Source: Seison nebaliae (taxonomy: Eukaryota > Rotifera > Pararotatoria > Seisonacea > Seisonidae). From it: a stretch of 45,051 nucleotides of DNA. The stretch covers positions 1 through 45,051 of the forward strand of contig JALJEE010001233.1 in NCBI GenBank assembly GCA_023231475.1. The letters are read 5' to 3'. Shown piece after piece: positions 9,281 through 20,769 of this stretch (position 1 is the first letter of the stretch; the number at the start of each line of letters is the position of its first letter). The notes under the pieces were generated by a model, which saw only the letters and a program-made list of their open reading frames with translations, had not been told where the DNA came from and did no database searches. Made by a program: the position numbers and the translations under genes.

Positions 9281-9806
9281 AATACAAACGTATATTTCTT
9301 TTTAAAATAAATTTGTCTTGTCATTTTAGGGAAAAATTTTCAAAAAGTTTTTCGACTGTTTCTTAACCTTTACTAACATTGTAAGTGTTAAATATCAAGA
9401 TTGAGTTACCATGGTAACAGAGTGAAATTATTACTATTAGCTGGTCATTCATCCTTCTATTATTGATGAATGTTAATCACAGTTAACATGATATCAGAAT
9501 GGAAAGTAAATAAAAAGGAAAACTATTTAAAAGGAAATATAATTGTAAATAAATTGCTCAAGAATTTTTAATTGAGAATTTCCGGAACGACAATGGGAAT
9601 GTCAACTACAATGATTTTGTCCCTCTACATTTCTGAACAAGCATTTCCGTGTAAGTGTTATTGTTGTTTATGGTAAATTATGAAACTCCGTAAGAACCGT
9701 ATCATGGCAACAATGTAACTATAACAATGATTCAATTTTGGAATTTGCAGAAAATGGAGCGAGTATTATTTGTTTAAGTTCAAGTAGGAAGAGGACTGCC
9801 AAATAA
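9281..9806 (+). promoter_or_regulatory. Intergenic region with X-box-type RFX sites
   Basis: Between two small membrane-protein genes. It carries the polyadenylation signal at 9306, the perfect X-box palindrome at 9405-9418 and an X-box half-site ATGGCAAC at 9704-9711, about 96 bases before the next ATG. A short ATG frame at about 9592 followed by a donor-like GTAAGT was not convincing as a gene. Confidence 0.4.
9405..9418. promoter_or_regulatory. Perfect X-box (RFX) palindrome
   Basis: GTTACCATGGTAAC is a perfect 14-base palindrome matching the RFX/DAF-19 X-box consensus GTHNYYATRRNAAC at every position. X-boxes upstream of genes mark ciliary targets in animals. It lies 389 bases upstream of the PPPY membrane protein and 125 bases past the end of the tail-anchored one. 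Binding is inferred. Confidence 0.5.
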
Positions 9807-10296
9807 ATGATTGGAGAAATTTTTGAATTGGGATGCTATCTTTTATCGTGTTTAACGTGTGGTCTCTTATTTTGTAGTTGTCTGAACCAACCGAACCGTG
9901 GTGAACGTCACCACAATGAATCGAATGGTTAGAAATTTTTTGAAATCGATAATTATTACTCTTAACTAATAATTTGAAGGAGAATCAAATATGATAGTCG
10001 TCAATCCTGCAGATGGCATCAGATATACCAGAGATGAAGACGGTAATATTTATGTGATACCAGCAGATAAAATTCAGCAATATAATGAATTGGTCGAACG
10101 TCAACGAGAAAGATTATTGGAATTGGAAAGAGCGACGACTACTGCTAATTTAAATAATTCTTTGAATGAATATCAAACGTCCAACAATAGTCGTACGAAT
10201 AATCGAAGAAATCAGGTGGCACCAAGTGCCCCACGAACCACTGCTATTGATGAAGATCCTCCTCCATATTCCGAAGTTGACCCACGATTATATTAA
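9807..10296 (+). CDS. Small Cys-rich membrane protein with a PPPY motif (2 exons)
   Basis: Exons 9807-9927 and 9980-10296, joined by a 52-base intron in phase 1, give 145 residues. Residues 8-25 form a hydrophobic stretch with five Cys (10, 15, 18, 23, 25), likely a membrane anchor or palmitoylated hairpin. The rest is cytosolic-type: a helical, Arg/Glu-rich segment, an Asn/Ser-rich linker, and DEDPPPYSEVDPRLY at the C-terminus. PPPY is a ligand for WW domains such as those of Nedd4-family ubiquitin ligases. The layout resembles small adaptor proteins such as NDFIP/WBP1 types but without clear homology. Convergent with the ankyrin gene; 108 bases separate the stops. Confidence 0.7.
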
Positions 10297-10404
10297 TTAT
10301 CAAGATTTTAATTAGAAAATAAAAATTGTAATAAAATAAAATTTTTAAATGTGAAGAAATTACAATGAAATTACGAATCATCATTATGAATGTGTCAATA
10401 AAGT

Positions 10405-11379
10405 TTAATCGTTAGTCGATTGAGTTATCTCAATTTTGGGTAATTTGACACGTTCACTACGAGTACGACGAATCGATCGATGAACGAAACGATATTTGGA
10501 GAGTGACGACGAATGTCTTGGGCATTTGGTTGTAAAAGTTTTGGTCATATCAGTGGCGGAAGAGGATAAAGGATTCCTAAAGAATTGTCGTAATTTGTTG
10601 GGAACTCTTAAGGATGATGAAGTGCGTGATTTTAAATGGAAATCGCCAGAATTATTTTTGGAGGATGAGGGAGATAATTGATTTGCTTGAAACTTCTTTA
10701 TTAATTCCCATTGTTTATTCACCAATTCTCTATATTTGGATGTATGTTGAAAGTTATTGATAACTTCATATGTTTCATTTCGATTGCATAACTTCGCCCA
10801 TTCACTCGCTTTTAATTGACGACAATGATCACGAATGTTCACATCGGCACCATTACCCATTAGAAGTAGGATGCATTCGGTCCTACCTTGAACTGCAGCT
10901 TTGATTAAGGCGGTGAAACCGTTGTGGTTAGTTTGATTTATATTACTAAATCGATTATAATTCATTATTCTCTCATTATTTATATGATTCTCATTAGTGA
11001 TATAATTCATCGAATAAAAAAGTAATAATTCCACAATCTGATAATGACCAGCTTGAGCGGCATAAATCAACGGTGTATTTCCTTCATGATCTGATTCATT
11101 TATGTTACATTCATCGAACGCCAATAAACGTTTTACAACATTCGCATTCGCTTTCTCACAAGCTAACATCAATAACGTTCTACCACATTGATCCTTCTCA
11201 CGAATCAATCGCTTCATCTTTCCACTACAATTGTTCAATAACTGATCGATACTCTCATCAAAATTGATGATTGCCAACGATAACAATTGATGCAATTGAG
11301 CGACAATATTATCTTCTTCATCTTCATCTCTCACTTGCTGCCGCTGTTGTTGTTGTTGTTGTTGATTTAGAGAATTCAT
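10405..11379 (-). CDS. Ankyrin-repeat protein, ANKRD33-like
   Basis: Single exon, 324 residues. It starts with a Gln tract (residues 6-15), then an acidic patch. Three ankyrin repeats are clear: about 66-97 (GRTLLMLACEKANANVVKRLL), 98-130 (GNTPLIYAAQAGHYQIVELLL) and 153-183 (GFTALIKAAVQGRTECILLLM). Repeats 2 and 3 are separated by an Asn-rich insert. The following SEWAKLC segment and the GFTALxKAAxQGRTxC repeat resemble the photoreceptor ankyrin proteins ANKRD33/33B, which act as transcriptional cofactors. The C-terminal 120 residues are basic and Ser-rich, unlike any domain I know. The family assignment is tentative; the ankyrin call is firm. The upstream 3.9 kb is gene-poor. Confidence 0.8.
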   Translation of the reverse strand: MNSLNQQQQQQQRQQVRDEDEEDNIVAQLHQLLSLAIINFDESIDQLLNNCSGKMKRLIREKDQCGRTLLMLACEKANANVVKRLLAFDECNINESDHEGNTPLIYAAQAGHYQIVELLLFYSMNYITNENHINNERIMNYNRFSNINQTNHNGFTALIKAAVQGRTECILLLMGNGADVNIRDHCRQLKASEWAKLCNRNETYEVINNFQHTSKYRELVNKQWELIKKFQANQLSPSSSKNNSGDFHLKSRTSSSLRVPNKLRQFFRNPLSSSATDMTKTFTTKCPRHSSSLSKYRFVHRSIRRTRSERVKLPKIEITQSTND

Positions 11380-12782
11380 TGAAACGAAATAAAAATATCA
11401 TGAAATTTCTTCAGTCAGTTACTTCAAACATCATTCCAGTTAGTCAGTTAATTGAGTGTTGATGGAGAAAGAGAAATTTTAATACTATCAACGAATTTTC
11501 TCCAGTTTATGATACAAAGAGGAATCTAGCGGAAAAAGAAAATGAAGAGATAAGTTTCGTTATTTATTTCGGAAAGTATTCGTCGTTGTCAGTTTCCATC
11601 ACTGATATCTCAACGGTAAATGAAGAATTTTAGTTACATCTCTTAACATCAAGTGGAACTTGTAAATATGCCAATGGAAATAACACTCCTCTTATATTTC
11701 ACTCTAATTACAATATGGAATGGAGATACGTAATCTATTAAGTTTTCATCAAAAAATTTTAACTGACTAACTCATGAATTTGTTCATCGACCTTTAACGT
11801 TACTGATTTAATTGAAGAAATATTTAAAGAAATAATTTGAGAGATTATTGAAATATTTTAATAAATTTTTCAGAAAAATAATTTTCAAATTTATTGTCTT
11901 ATTTATTTTCTATGGAATTGATAAAAAATATGAAATTGAACGATTGGAAGGGAAATACGAAAAATTTTTAAGAACAACCTTACGTTTGTTTAGCATATTT
12001 ATTCTGCTCATTTCAAATGATCGTCATCGATTAACTAACGGAATGAACAACATCAATGTCATTTGGAAAAAATGACTTCTTGTCACGTCTTAAACTAGCG
12101 AAAATGGAAATTTGTAGAATAATTATGAAAAACAATTGATGATTAATTGAAATATTTCAATTTCTCCTTCCATTTCTCTTATCATATTATTCATGATTTG
12201 CACGATTACCTTCTCGACGAGCAATGATGAATTGTGGAAGAGATATAAATATATATAATTTATTCCGCTCCATATCGATCCATTTGCATAGACAAACAAG
12301 AACAATCATTGTGGATCATATAAATATCGATAACTCTTCCCCCATAAAGAGAGTTCACATCATATCGATCATGCTACATAAGGACATGATTAGAAATGAT
12401 ATTCCAATGTCCATACATATATTCCAATTAAATGATAATAAACATCGCATTCATCGATGGAATAGTTAGTAAAAATATATTTTCCAATTAAACAATTGAA
12501 GAAACAATCCATAGTAATATTGAAAATGATTTAATGTATCTAAGCGAATGTAAATGATTTATTCCATCTTTAATATTAGAAATCGTCGAATATTTATTAT
12601 GAGAAGAATTTGCATGAAAAAATGCAACCAACCAATAATTATTATATCACAACGACCATAATAGATTGCCTCTTGCAGTTAATGATTCTATTTTCCTGTT
12701 TATTCCTATATTATTCCTTACACTGTTATCATTTCCATTCTTTAGCACTTGTTAGTTCATCATTATTCCTATGCATCATTAC

Positions 12783-12818
<36 letters not shown>

Positions 12819-15361
12819 TGTCGATGATTGTTGTAGAAATAATTAATTACATGGAAAATAATCTAAAAAGAATAGGATATAGCAAATTGATGAAAAGGCA
12901 ACAGAAGAAGAAGGAGAAGCAACAACATATTCATTCTCATGTTCCTTTCTTCTCATTATCATCGCAACCACCATCATTCTTCGTCATCGTTCTAGTCGTA
13001 ATAAAATGGAATTTTATGGAATATTTAGGAATTCATCTACTGATATGAATGGCATCTATTGAAATGCTTTCAGATTTCTTTTGGTACTCCCAAAAGATGG
13101 AGATTAATTTGTTTCCCAATTTTTTATTTCCTTTTCCTTCCTCTTTTCGAGTGGGAGAATTAGAAGATTTCGGATTTTCCAATTTGACAATTCGCCATTC
13201 ATTCTATCAAATATTCGTCCTACTTCCTACTTTCTTGCTTTCATTAAGAGACATGATTATGGGAAAGAATGTATCAAACTAATATTGTGCTGGAGAACTA
13301 AACGTACGAAAGAATTTTGGTTTGATTAGCGAAAAAATTTATCACGTTAATTTAATTGACATCGAACTCGTTTATGTTGTCGCTTTCCTACCGTCGCTTC
13401 TCACCCTAAATCCTACTTTATTCTATTTATTAGACAAGATATGACACTTTCCCAAACAATGTGCACATCGTTCTTGGCGATGCACTAAATCAAAATTCCC
13501 CTAATTTATTATTCTATCATTCTTCATCTTATATTCATAATTTCATTCCCTTATCCAATGATTCATATACTCCGTCTAACAAAGAAAGTCTCAGAGAATA
13601 TAGGGCATTTATTTCCAATACGGTCATTCATTCATTATTAATGATTTACAATTGTTTGCATGATTCTCATTCAACATTTTCCCACTCAAGAGATTGTCGT
13701 AAAGAATAGACAGGAGAGAATGAAACAAAGCCTTAAATCAACCTGATGAGAAGCAACTTCTCTCACATGTCCACTAATGGCAATATGTATATCATCCATC
13801 TCAACATGAATACCATTAAATCTCATTGTTATATTGGGGAAATGAGCGCATATTAACAAGATTCAATATTTGTTACTTCTCCTCCGTCCATCACCGGATA
13901 ATACTTCGACAAATAATAACTTCTTTTCGTATTTTCTAACTGATTATTTTCAGTCCTTAAAAATTCGTTGTTAGATACATCGACTACCATAGACAACTGC
14001 CATTATACTTGTTTCTTTTTTGTCCTTATTCTTTTCGATTTTATCAGTAATTTTACGGAATTTTTTCTTTTCAATTAAACATATCGTCTAACGATAGCCA
14101 TAATTTATTCATTATTTTATCAAGAACAACTTTGGGACATATAATAAATCTAAAATACGTTATTTGGAAAATAAAATTTCTAAAGATATTTTTATCAATT
14201 TTAGGTCATTAATATTTACCATCTATCCCAACTACACATTAGACAGTTATTCTAATTTGGACGTAACATAAAAATCTTCAGAAATTTGGAAGTTAAAGTC
14301 AACTTAATTAATAAAAGAAAAAGTCAATACTTATACAATATGTATATGTTTCTCAATATCAATGAAACTGCGAACGAACAAAATCTACTTTTTTACGAGT
14401 TAATCCAATTGAATATGTTGTTATTTCTCTTGCTTCTTTTTAATTATTAAGTGAATAAGGTTTCTCATTCTTCGTTTCGTTTTATGAATTCCCATTAATT
14501 TCCTATATTTCCCATCCGATTCACATTTATGACACTAGGTGAATTTCGTACTAAATAAAACTTCGTTTTAGCACTAAAGGTGAATGAAAAAGATGATTGC
14601 AGTTCCATAACGTATAAGGCTAATCTTTAATTATAGGACATAATAATCATAGGCTTCCCCTATTTCTTACAAAAAACAGTTCCCCTTAAAACTACAAATA
14701 TTTCTCGTAAGCTTGATCATCTATTATCCATAGTGATAAATTAATAATATGAGTTGATTTTAATGATTATTAGGTGAAAGGTCGTATAAAATTCGACTCT
14801 TTTTCAATGATATATTCAGTCATTAATAAATAATATGATTGCAAAAGAGCTTACTGTAATATAATTTTACAATTTCCCCTCATGGTTTCATACTTCCGTC
14901 TGTGTCATATTTATAGGTTCAACTAGTTTGACTTGAAAGAAAAATAAGAACCATTTGATTTAGGTTTTTGAATAAGTCTTTAAATTTTCGTTGAATTGAA
15001 ATTGAATTAAATAATTGGATAAAGATGAGAACAAAGAATCAAGAAGTAAGACAGTGAAATTGGTGAAATAATCTTAAAATGTTAGTTTTAACATTAAAAA
15101 TCATACCGACTGTCTTGTTATGGGCATTATATTCCTGGACTAGTAACAGTAAAAGAATGTAATTATTTCGAGTTATGGTCGTAAAGGTGGATAAATAAAG
15201 AAAATGTTAAAATAAGAAACGAGAAACTAATTTTGAAAAATTAGAAATGTCAAGCTTCATATTCTTTGGCAGATATTCAAATTAACAATAGTGTTTTAAA
15301 TTTCTTTTAACAATTTATTCCTACATTGTCGTACATCTCAATCCTTAAAGAGAAGAATAAA
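11380..15361. other. Gene-poor stretch between the ankyrin gene and MCM2
   Basis: No convincing coding region on either strand. It has an ATC trinucleotide repeat (about 12777-12816), whose reading gives meaningless Ile/Ser/His runs, and AT-rich sequence throughout. Divergent promoters of the ankyrin (-) and MCM2 (+) genes must lie at its two ends. I see no repeats of mobile-element type. Confidence 0.4.
12777..12816. repeat. ATC trinucleotide microsatellite
   Basis: About 12 to 13 near-perfect copies of CAT/ATC in non-coding DNA. Confidence 0.85.
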
Positions 15362-18297
15362 ATGAATCATGATGACGAAGAGGTCAATGATGTTTATGAT
15401 AACATTATAACATCAACTCCCGCCATTCATCGCAATCAGTCGGACTTTCCCGATGAACGTGATGACGCTCTGTTGGAAATGGGAATCATTGAGAATGAGG
15501 ACAATATCGTTGAGGAGAGTGGAGAAGGAGAAGATTTATTCGGAGATAATATGGAGAATGATTATCGGAAGATTGACGAATTAGATCAATATGACGATGA
15601 GATTATCGATGACAATGTTGATTTGGATTATATGGACATGGATGATCGTCATGCAGCGGAAAAATATATGGAAAAGAGAGATCGAATGGAAAAACGTGGG
15701 AGGAATGTGAGAGATGGTGAAGATTTAGATGGAACATTAATCGATGATGACGAACATTGGATTAGTGCGACAGGAAATGACATGGATATTGATGGTGAAG
15801 ATACGGAGGATGAGAGTCAATTGGAGAATGTGAATAATTTGGATGATATTGGAGATTATACGACGAAGGAATGGGTTCTCCAACGAGCTAATCGTCAAGA
15901 AATCAAAAATCGATTTACTCAATTTCTTCGAACTACGAAAGATGAGAGAACAGATAGTTATCTCTTTCCGAAAATCATTCGGATGATGGTAGAGGAGAAT
16001 CGTCAAAGTATCGAAGTCTCTTACAAAGAATTGTTTGATAAGCAACAATGTTTAGCTTATTTCTTACCAGATGCGTCGACGGAAATGATTGAAATATTTG
16101 ACGAATCGTTAAGAGAATATGTTTTCCTTTTATATCCAAATTATCGTCATATTTATGGAGAGATCCATGTACGAATTTGTGATTTGCCAGTATCGGAAGA
16201 ATTACGGTTACTTCGACAAGTCCATCTCAATCAATTCTTGAAAACGTTCGGAGTCGTCACATCTGCATCGAACGTCTATCCACAATTACGTGTCATTAAA
16301 TTTAATTGTGTGAAATGTAAATTTTTATTAGGACCGTTTATTCAGACGCAGGAAAAAGAGACGAAACCAGGAATCTGTACAGAATGTCAGAGTTTTGGTC
16401 CATTTGAAATTAATACTCAAGAGACGATATATCAGAGTTATCAACGTATAACCATTCAAGAGAGTCCGAGTAAAGTATTAGCGGGAAGATTACCAAGAGC
16501 AAAAGATGTGATTCTCCTTCATGAATTATGTGATCAAGTGAAACCGGGTGATGAAGTTGAAGTGATTGGATTGTATACGAGTAATTATGACGGATCATTA
16601 AACGTCCGAAATGGTTTTCCTGTTTTTTCGACGGTGATCTTGGCGAATAATATCATCAAATTGAATAGTGGATATTCATCTCATGGAATGACAGACGATG
16701 ATGTGGAGAATATCGTTAAATTATCAAAGGAGAATGATATTGGAGAGAGGATTTTCGCTTCGATTGCACCATCAATTTATGGACATGATGATATTAAACG
16801 AGCGATTGCTCTATCATTATTTGGTGGTGAAGCAAAGAATCCGGGTGGGAAACATCGTGTTCGAGGTGATATTAATGTGTTATTATGTGGAGATCCGGGA
16901 ACGGCAAAATCTCAATTTTTGAGATTTATTCAAAATGTTGCACCGAAAGCTGTTTTAAGTACAGGTCAAGGAGCAAGTGCTGTCGGATTGACAGCTTATG
17001 TGAAACGATCACCTTTGTCACGTGAATGGACATTAGAAGCTGGTGCTCTCGTTCTAGCTGATACAGGTGTATGTTTAATTGATGAATTCGATAAGATGAA
17101 TGAACAAGATCGAACATCAATTCATGAGGCGATGGAACAACAATCGATATCGATTTCGAAAGCTGGAATCGTCTCCACATTAAGTGCACGTTGTGCTGTT
17201 ATTGCGGCAGCTAATCCGATTGGTGGTCGATATGATTCGTCTTTGACATTCAGTGATAATGTCGATTTGACTGAACCGATTTTATCGAGATTTGACATAT
17301 TATGTGTGGTTCGAGATGAAGTGGATACTGTTCAAGATGAACGACTCGCTCGTTTCGTCATTCGTGGACATCAAAGATATCATCCGTCGAATGAGAATAA
17401 AGAGAATACATCTGGTCAAATGTCTGATAATGATGATGATATGTTCAATGATGATTCATCATGCTTTTATAACGATTCCATTAATGATGATAATATTTCA
17501 CAAATCTCATCAATAAGAAGCGAATCAAATGGGAATAAAACGAAGAATAATACCATTTCAACTTTATTATTAAAGAAATATATTATGTATGCTCGAGAGA
17601 AGATTCATCCTAAATTAAATTTAATGGATCAAGATAAAATCGCTAAATTATACAGTGATCTTCGAAGAGAATCGATGGCGACATCATCAATTCCAATTAC
17701 TGTTCGTCATGTCGAATCGGTTATCCGAATGGCAGAATCACATGCACGGATGCATCTACGACAACAAGTCATAGCTGACGATGTCAATTTGGCAATTCGT
17801 GCTATGTTGGAATCATTCATATCCACTCAAAAATACAGTGTGATGAGATCAATGAAACGAGTTAGATTATTCAAATTCAAATTTTTTTAATTTCCTTTTT
17901 TTAGACGTTCTTGAAATATTTGAATTATAAGAAAGATAATAATGAATTGTTATTATTCATCTTGAAACAAATGCTTCACGACGAATTAGTATTCAAACGA
18001 GCGAAATTCGGAAAGATGATGGATCGGTCGATGGATACCATCATTCATGGTGACACACCACATGCTATCGATGACGATGTAACCTCATTGGATGAATACA
18101 ATATTACAGTTTCAGAAAAGAAATTCCTTCAGAAAGTTCCCTACTATTTTATCTAACTCACTTAATGAGATTTTCCTTAGGCAAAACGTTTGAAAATTAC
18201 TCTAGCGAATTTGAGAGAATTTTATAAATCGGACGCTTTCAGAGCACACAAATTGAAGTTCCTTGAAAAAGATGGTGTCATTTGGCAGAAATTATAA
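15362..18297 (+). CDS. MCM2: DNA replication licensing factor MCM2 (3 exons)
   Basis: Exons 15362-17860, 17905-18135 and 18181-18297, joined in phase 0 by 44- and 45-base introns, give 948 residues. MCM2 is one of six subunits of the replicative helicase. Seen: an acidic N-terminal tail; an OB-domain zinc finger with C316, C319, C339, C342; Walker A GDPGTAKS at 510-517; Walker B LIDEFDKM; sensor-1 region [10 protein letters not shown]; arginine finger SRFD. MCM2-specific phrases include [16 protein letters not shown] and [16 protein letters not shown], the latter running across the first intron into [18 protein letters not shown]. An Asp/Asn/Ser-rich insert of about 55 residues sits between the AAA+ core and the lid. 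The first in-frame ATG was chosen. Confidence 0.97.
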
Positions 18298-18350
18298 GTT
18301 GGACCCCGAAACATTTTATTGATTGATTGAATATAAATAATATAAATAAT

Positions 18351-18356
18351 AATAAA
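18351..18356 (+). terminator. Polyadenylation signal of MCM2
   Basis: AATAAA 54 bases past the MCM2 stop. The convergent small gene at 18391-18564 has its own minus-strand AATAAA at 18320-18315, so the two 3' ends overlap. Confidence 0.45.
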
Positions 18357-18390
18357 TTTTCTTTCGAGAAATAATTTTAAGAGATAAATC

Positions 18391-18564
18391 TCAACATTTC
18401 TCTCCACATTTATCAACATCAGTTGGACATTCACATTTTCTAAGAACAATTTTATTTTTTTTTGTTTCTCTTTTATAAAATTCTTCATCTTCATAATTAG
18501 CAAATAGAATCATAAGAAATACAATCATAAAATTATATAAGTGTTTGTTGATTCTTTCTAACAT
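18391..18564 (-). CDS. Candidate secreted Cys-rich peptide precursor, 57 residues
   Basis: An ATG-to-TGA frame of 58 codons on the minus strand. The N-terminus is a signal-peptide-like hydrophobic stretch (LYNFMIVFLMILFANY). An acidic/basic spacer with dibasic sites (YKRETKKNK) follows, then a C-terminal module with the pattern C-x-C-P-x5-C-x3-C ending exactly at the last Cys. Four Cys at the very end and Lys-Arg processing sites are typical of secreted peptides. A minus-strand AATAAA lies 71 bases after the stop. No homologue recognised. It could be chance, but the Cys spacing and signal peptide make that less likely. Confidence 0.45.
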   Translation of the reverse strand: MLERINKHLYNFMIVFLMILFANYEDEEFYKRETKKNKIVLRKCECPTDVDKCGEKC

Positions 18565-19540
18565 AGTTTAATTTTCTCATGGAAGGAGAATGTTGAATTA
18601 CTTGTTGTTGACATCGCCTCTTTGAAATAATTACCGGAGGTTGAATTTTGATCTTTAAGAAAAGATATGTATATAAATGGTCAAACAGTTACTCATTCTA
18701 ACCAAAGAGCGGAATAGTTCAAGGGAAAAATTTTCTCCTTCAATGCAAACGGAAAGAACAAACATAAAACGATTTTCAAAATGGTAACACCCAACGAAGA
18801 GGCATCAATATAAAAGTAAAATGAATTCCTTCAAACTTATCATCTTCTTTCATTTCACTTCATAAACTTTCTTTCTTTTCCGATTTATTTATTTTAGAAA
18901 TTTTCTTTGGACAAATTATAAATATTTTTCTCCGTATAAGAATATTTATAATTTTCCATTAATCTTCTTTTTCTGCGAGTGATATGAAACGAATGATGGA
19001 TAGATGGAAGGGCGATTCCATTCGGTACAAAATAGTTCATTCTGACATTCATCTACCTTCGACAGTTGCGTAAAATGAGAAAAAAGAGAAAAAGGAGAAA
19101 ACATTCTCAAATTAATGGAGTTTGATGAGGAGAAATGGGTGTAACTTATTAAATTGAGATTAAATTATGCTAGAAAATTGGATTGTGAAATTAATAAATT
19201 GCCGTATGGTAAATGTGATTCATTTATTACCAGTACATGCGTTTTTTAAGGTGTGGTTGGCAGTGAGATTTGATGGATTTGAATAATCAGAAAAAAATTA
19301 GTTTCTCTTAATTATTAAATATGTATTCGATCATGTTGATGGACGACGCCTATCCAGGTTCATTTGGAAGAAATATATATAAATTAAGCTTACGAGTTCT
19401 TGGATTTTTAGAATTTCCACAAAGCTTTTTCACTTCTCAATTTATGTATACTCCCCATTATTAACAAGTAAACAAAGTGACTGTTTATTTGCTAAGAGTT
19501 TGAAGGAATTTTCTTTATTATACTTGATAAGAATAGCAGC
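18565..19540. other. Intergenic stretch, nothing recognised
   Basis: AT-rich DNA upstream of the secreted-peptide candidate. No ORF, RNA gene or repeat supported. Confidence 0.4.
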
Positions 19541-19804
19541 ATGTTATCGGGAGAGTGTTTCTTGTTCGATACGACATTACTCTCTGGCGTGTCAGTTCGT
19601 CAAAATTCTCAATTTCCCATAAATTTCATCTCCATCTCTTAGGCGAGCGGAATGGGATGGGAAGACGTAGTAAAATTATTAGTTTTCTTTGTAATAATAT
19701 TATTGTACGTATATCGAACTGACGTGTATTTCATTGTCTGTCTATACGTGTGTATGTGTATATGTGGAGATTATATACTTTTCCCTCGATTGGGGAAGGA
19801 TTGA
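19541..19804 (+). CDS. Possible two-exon small membrane peptide (71 residues)
   Basis: Exons 19541-19594 and 19643-19804, with a 48-base GT-AG intron of the size typical of this genome and phase 0 on both sides. The product starts MLSGECFLFDTTLLSGVS, then a hydrophobic helix LLVFFVIILLYVY, then a Cys/Val-rich stretch that coincides with a TG-rich simple repeat. The latter part may be untranslated. No family recognised. Confidence 0.3.
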
Positions 19805-20751
19805 AAGAGAAGAGAGAGGTGAAGCATTTCATTGGGAAACACATGATAAATGATCGAATATAGAGAAATGTGAGATGAAAAAGAGAAGGACCGACTGTGT
19901 CTCCCCTTCTCTGTAGCAAACGAGTAGATTGTATAGTTGATTTCTAGACGTATAAATACATACCAAATGAAATGAGCTGCAACTTATTTTATTTCATTTC
20001 GATGGTGAATGATAAATTCGAATTGGCAACTTTTGCCATATCAATCTCTCAGCAAAAAAAAAGGAAAAACTTTAAACACGTGGTCCTTTTGTTGAAAGTT
20101 CGAATGACATCGAACATAGATAACATCAGGAAACATCACACTCTACGTAATATCTCATCCCTCTTCATTCGTGTTGAATTGAGAGAAGATTAATTTCAAT
20201 ATTATTCTCTAAACTGCTAACTAAAAAATTGAGAACATAACAGATAGATATAAATGACTTGCGATTTTCTCACGAGGTGATTTGACAACAGAAATTGTTG
20301 TGAGAGACAAATTACAAGTCGATGAAACAGATGTTGAGTGATATAAATTGGAAAGGAAAAAATTTATATTTAAAAATAAAAGAAATTTTAACAATCTTCA
20401 TTATTTTGAAATTGTCATTCGAATTTCTTCATTTTCCAATTTTTCTATTTTTATTCTAGATTTTTCTAGAAAACTTTTATAAATCCCCAACAACATTTTC
20501 CCTTTTGAATTTCTAAAAAATATTGCAGTGATTACTGGAAGTGTTTGATTTCAAATCGACCATTATCCAGTTCTATTTAACAGACGGGAAATCTCATTGA
20601 TTTGATCGAAAGAGAAGAATGAGAAGAAATAACACCTCAATCAAAGAGGACTTCTATTATCAATCACAATACGTCGTGAAAGAGAAAGCATTCATTATTG
20701 GCAATTATCCATTACTCTTGTCACTATTCTTATCACAACTGGCCATTTGAG
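19805..20751. other. Upstream region of the eEF2 kinase gene
   Basis: No coding sequence recognised. An acceptor-like ATATTGCAG at about 20525 suggests a 5' untranslated exon boundary for the kinase gene. Otherwise AT-rich. Confidence 0.35.
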
Positions 20752-20769
20752 ATGAAAATTTGCTGCAAA

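Noticed and set aside
12123-13709. Several ATG-started frames of 60 to 100 codons
   Set aside because: Compositions are dominated by Ile/Ser/His runs from the ATC repeat and AT-rich DNA, without splice-supported neighbours or domains.
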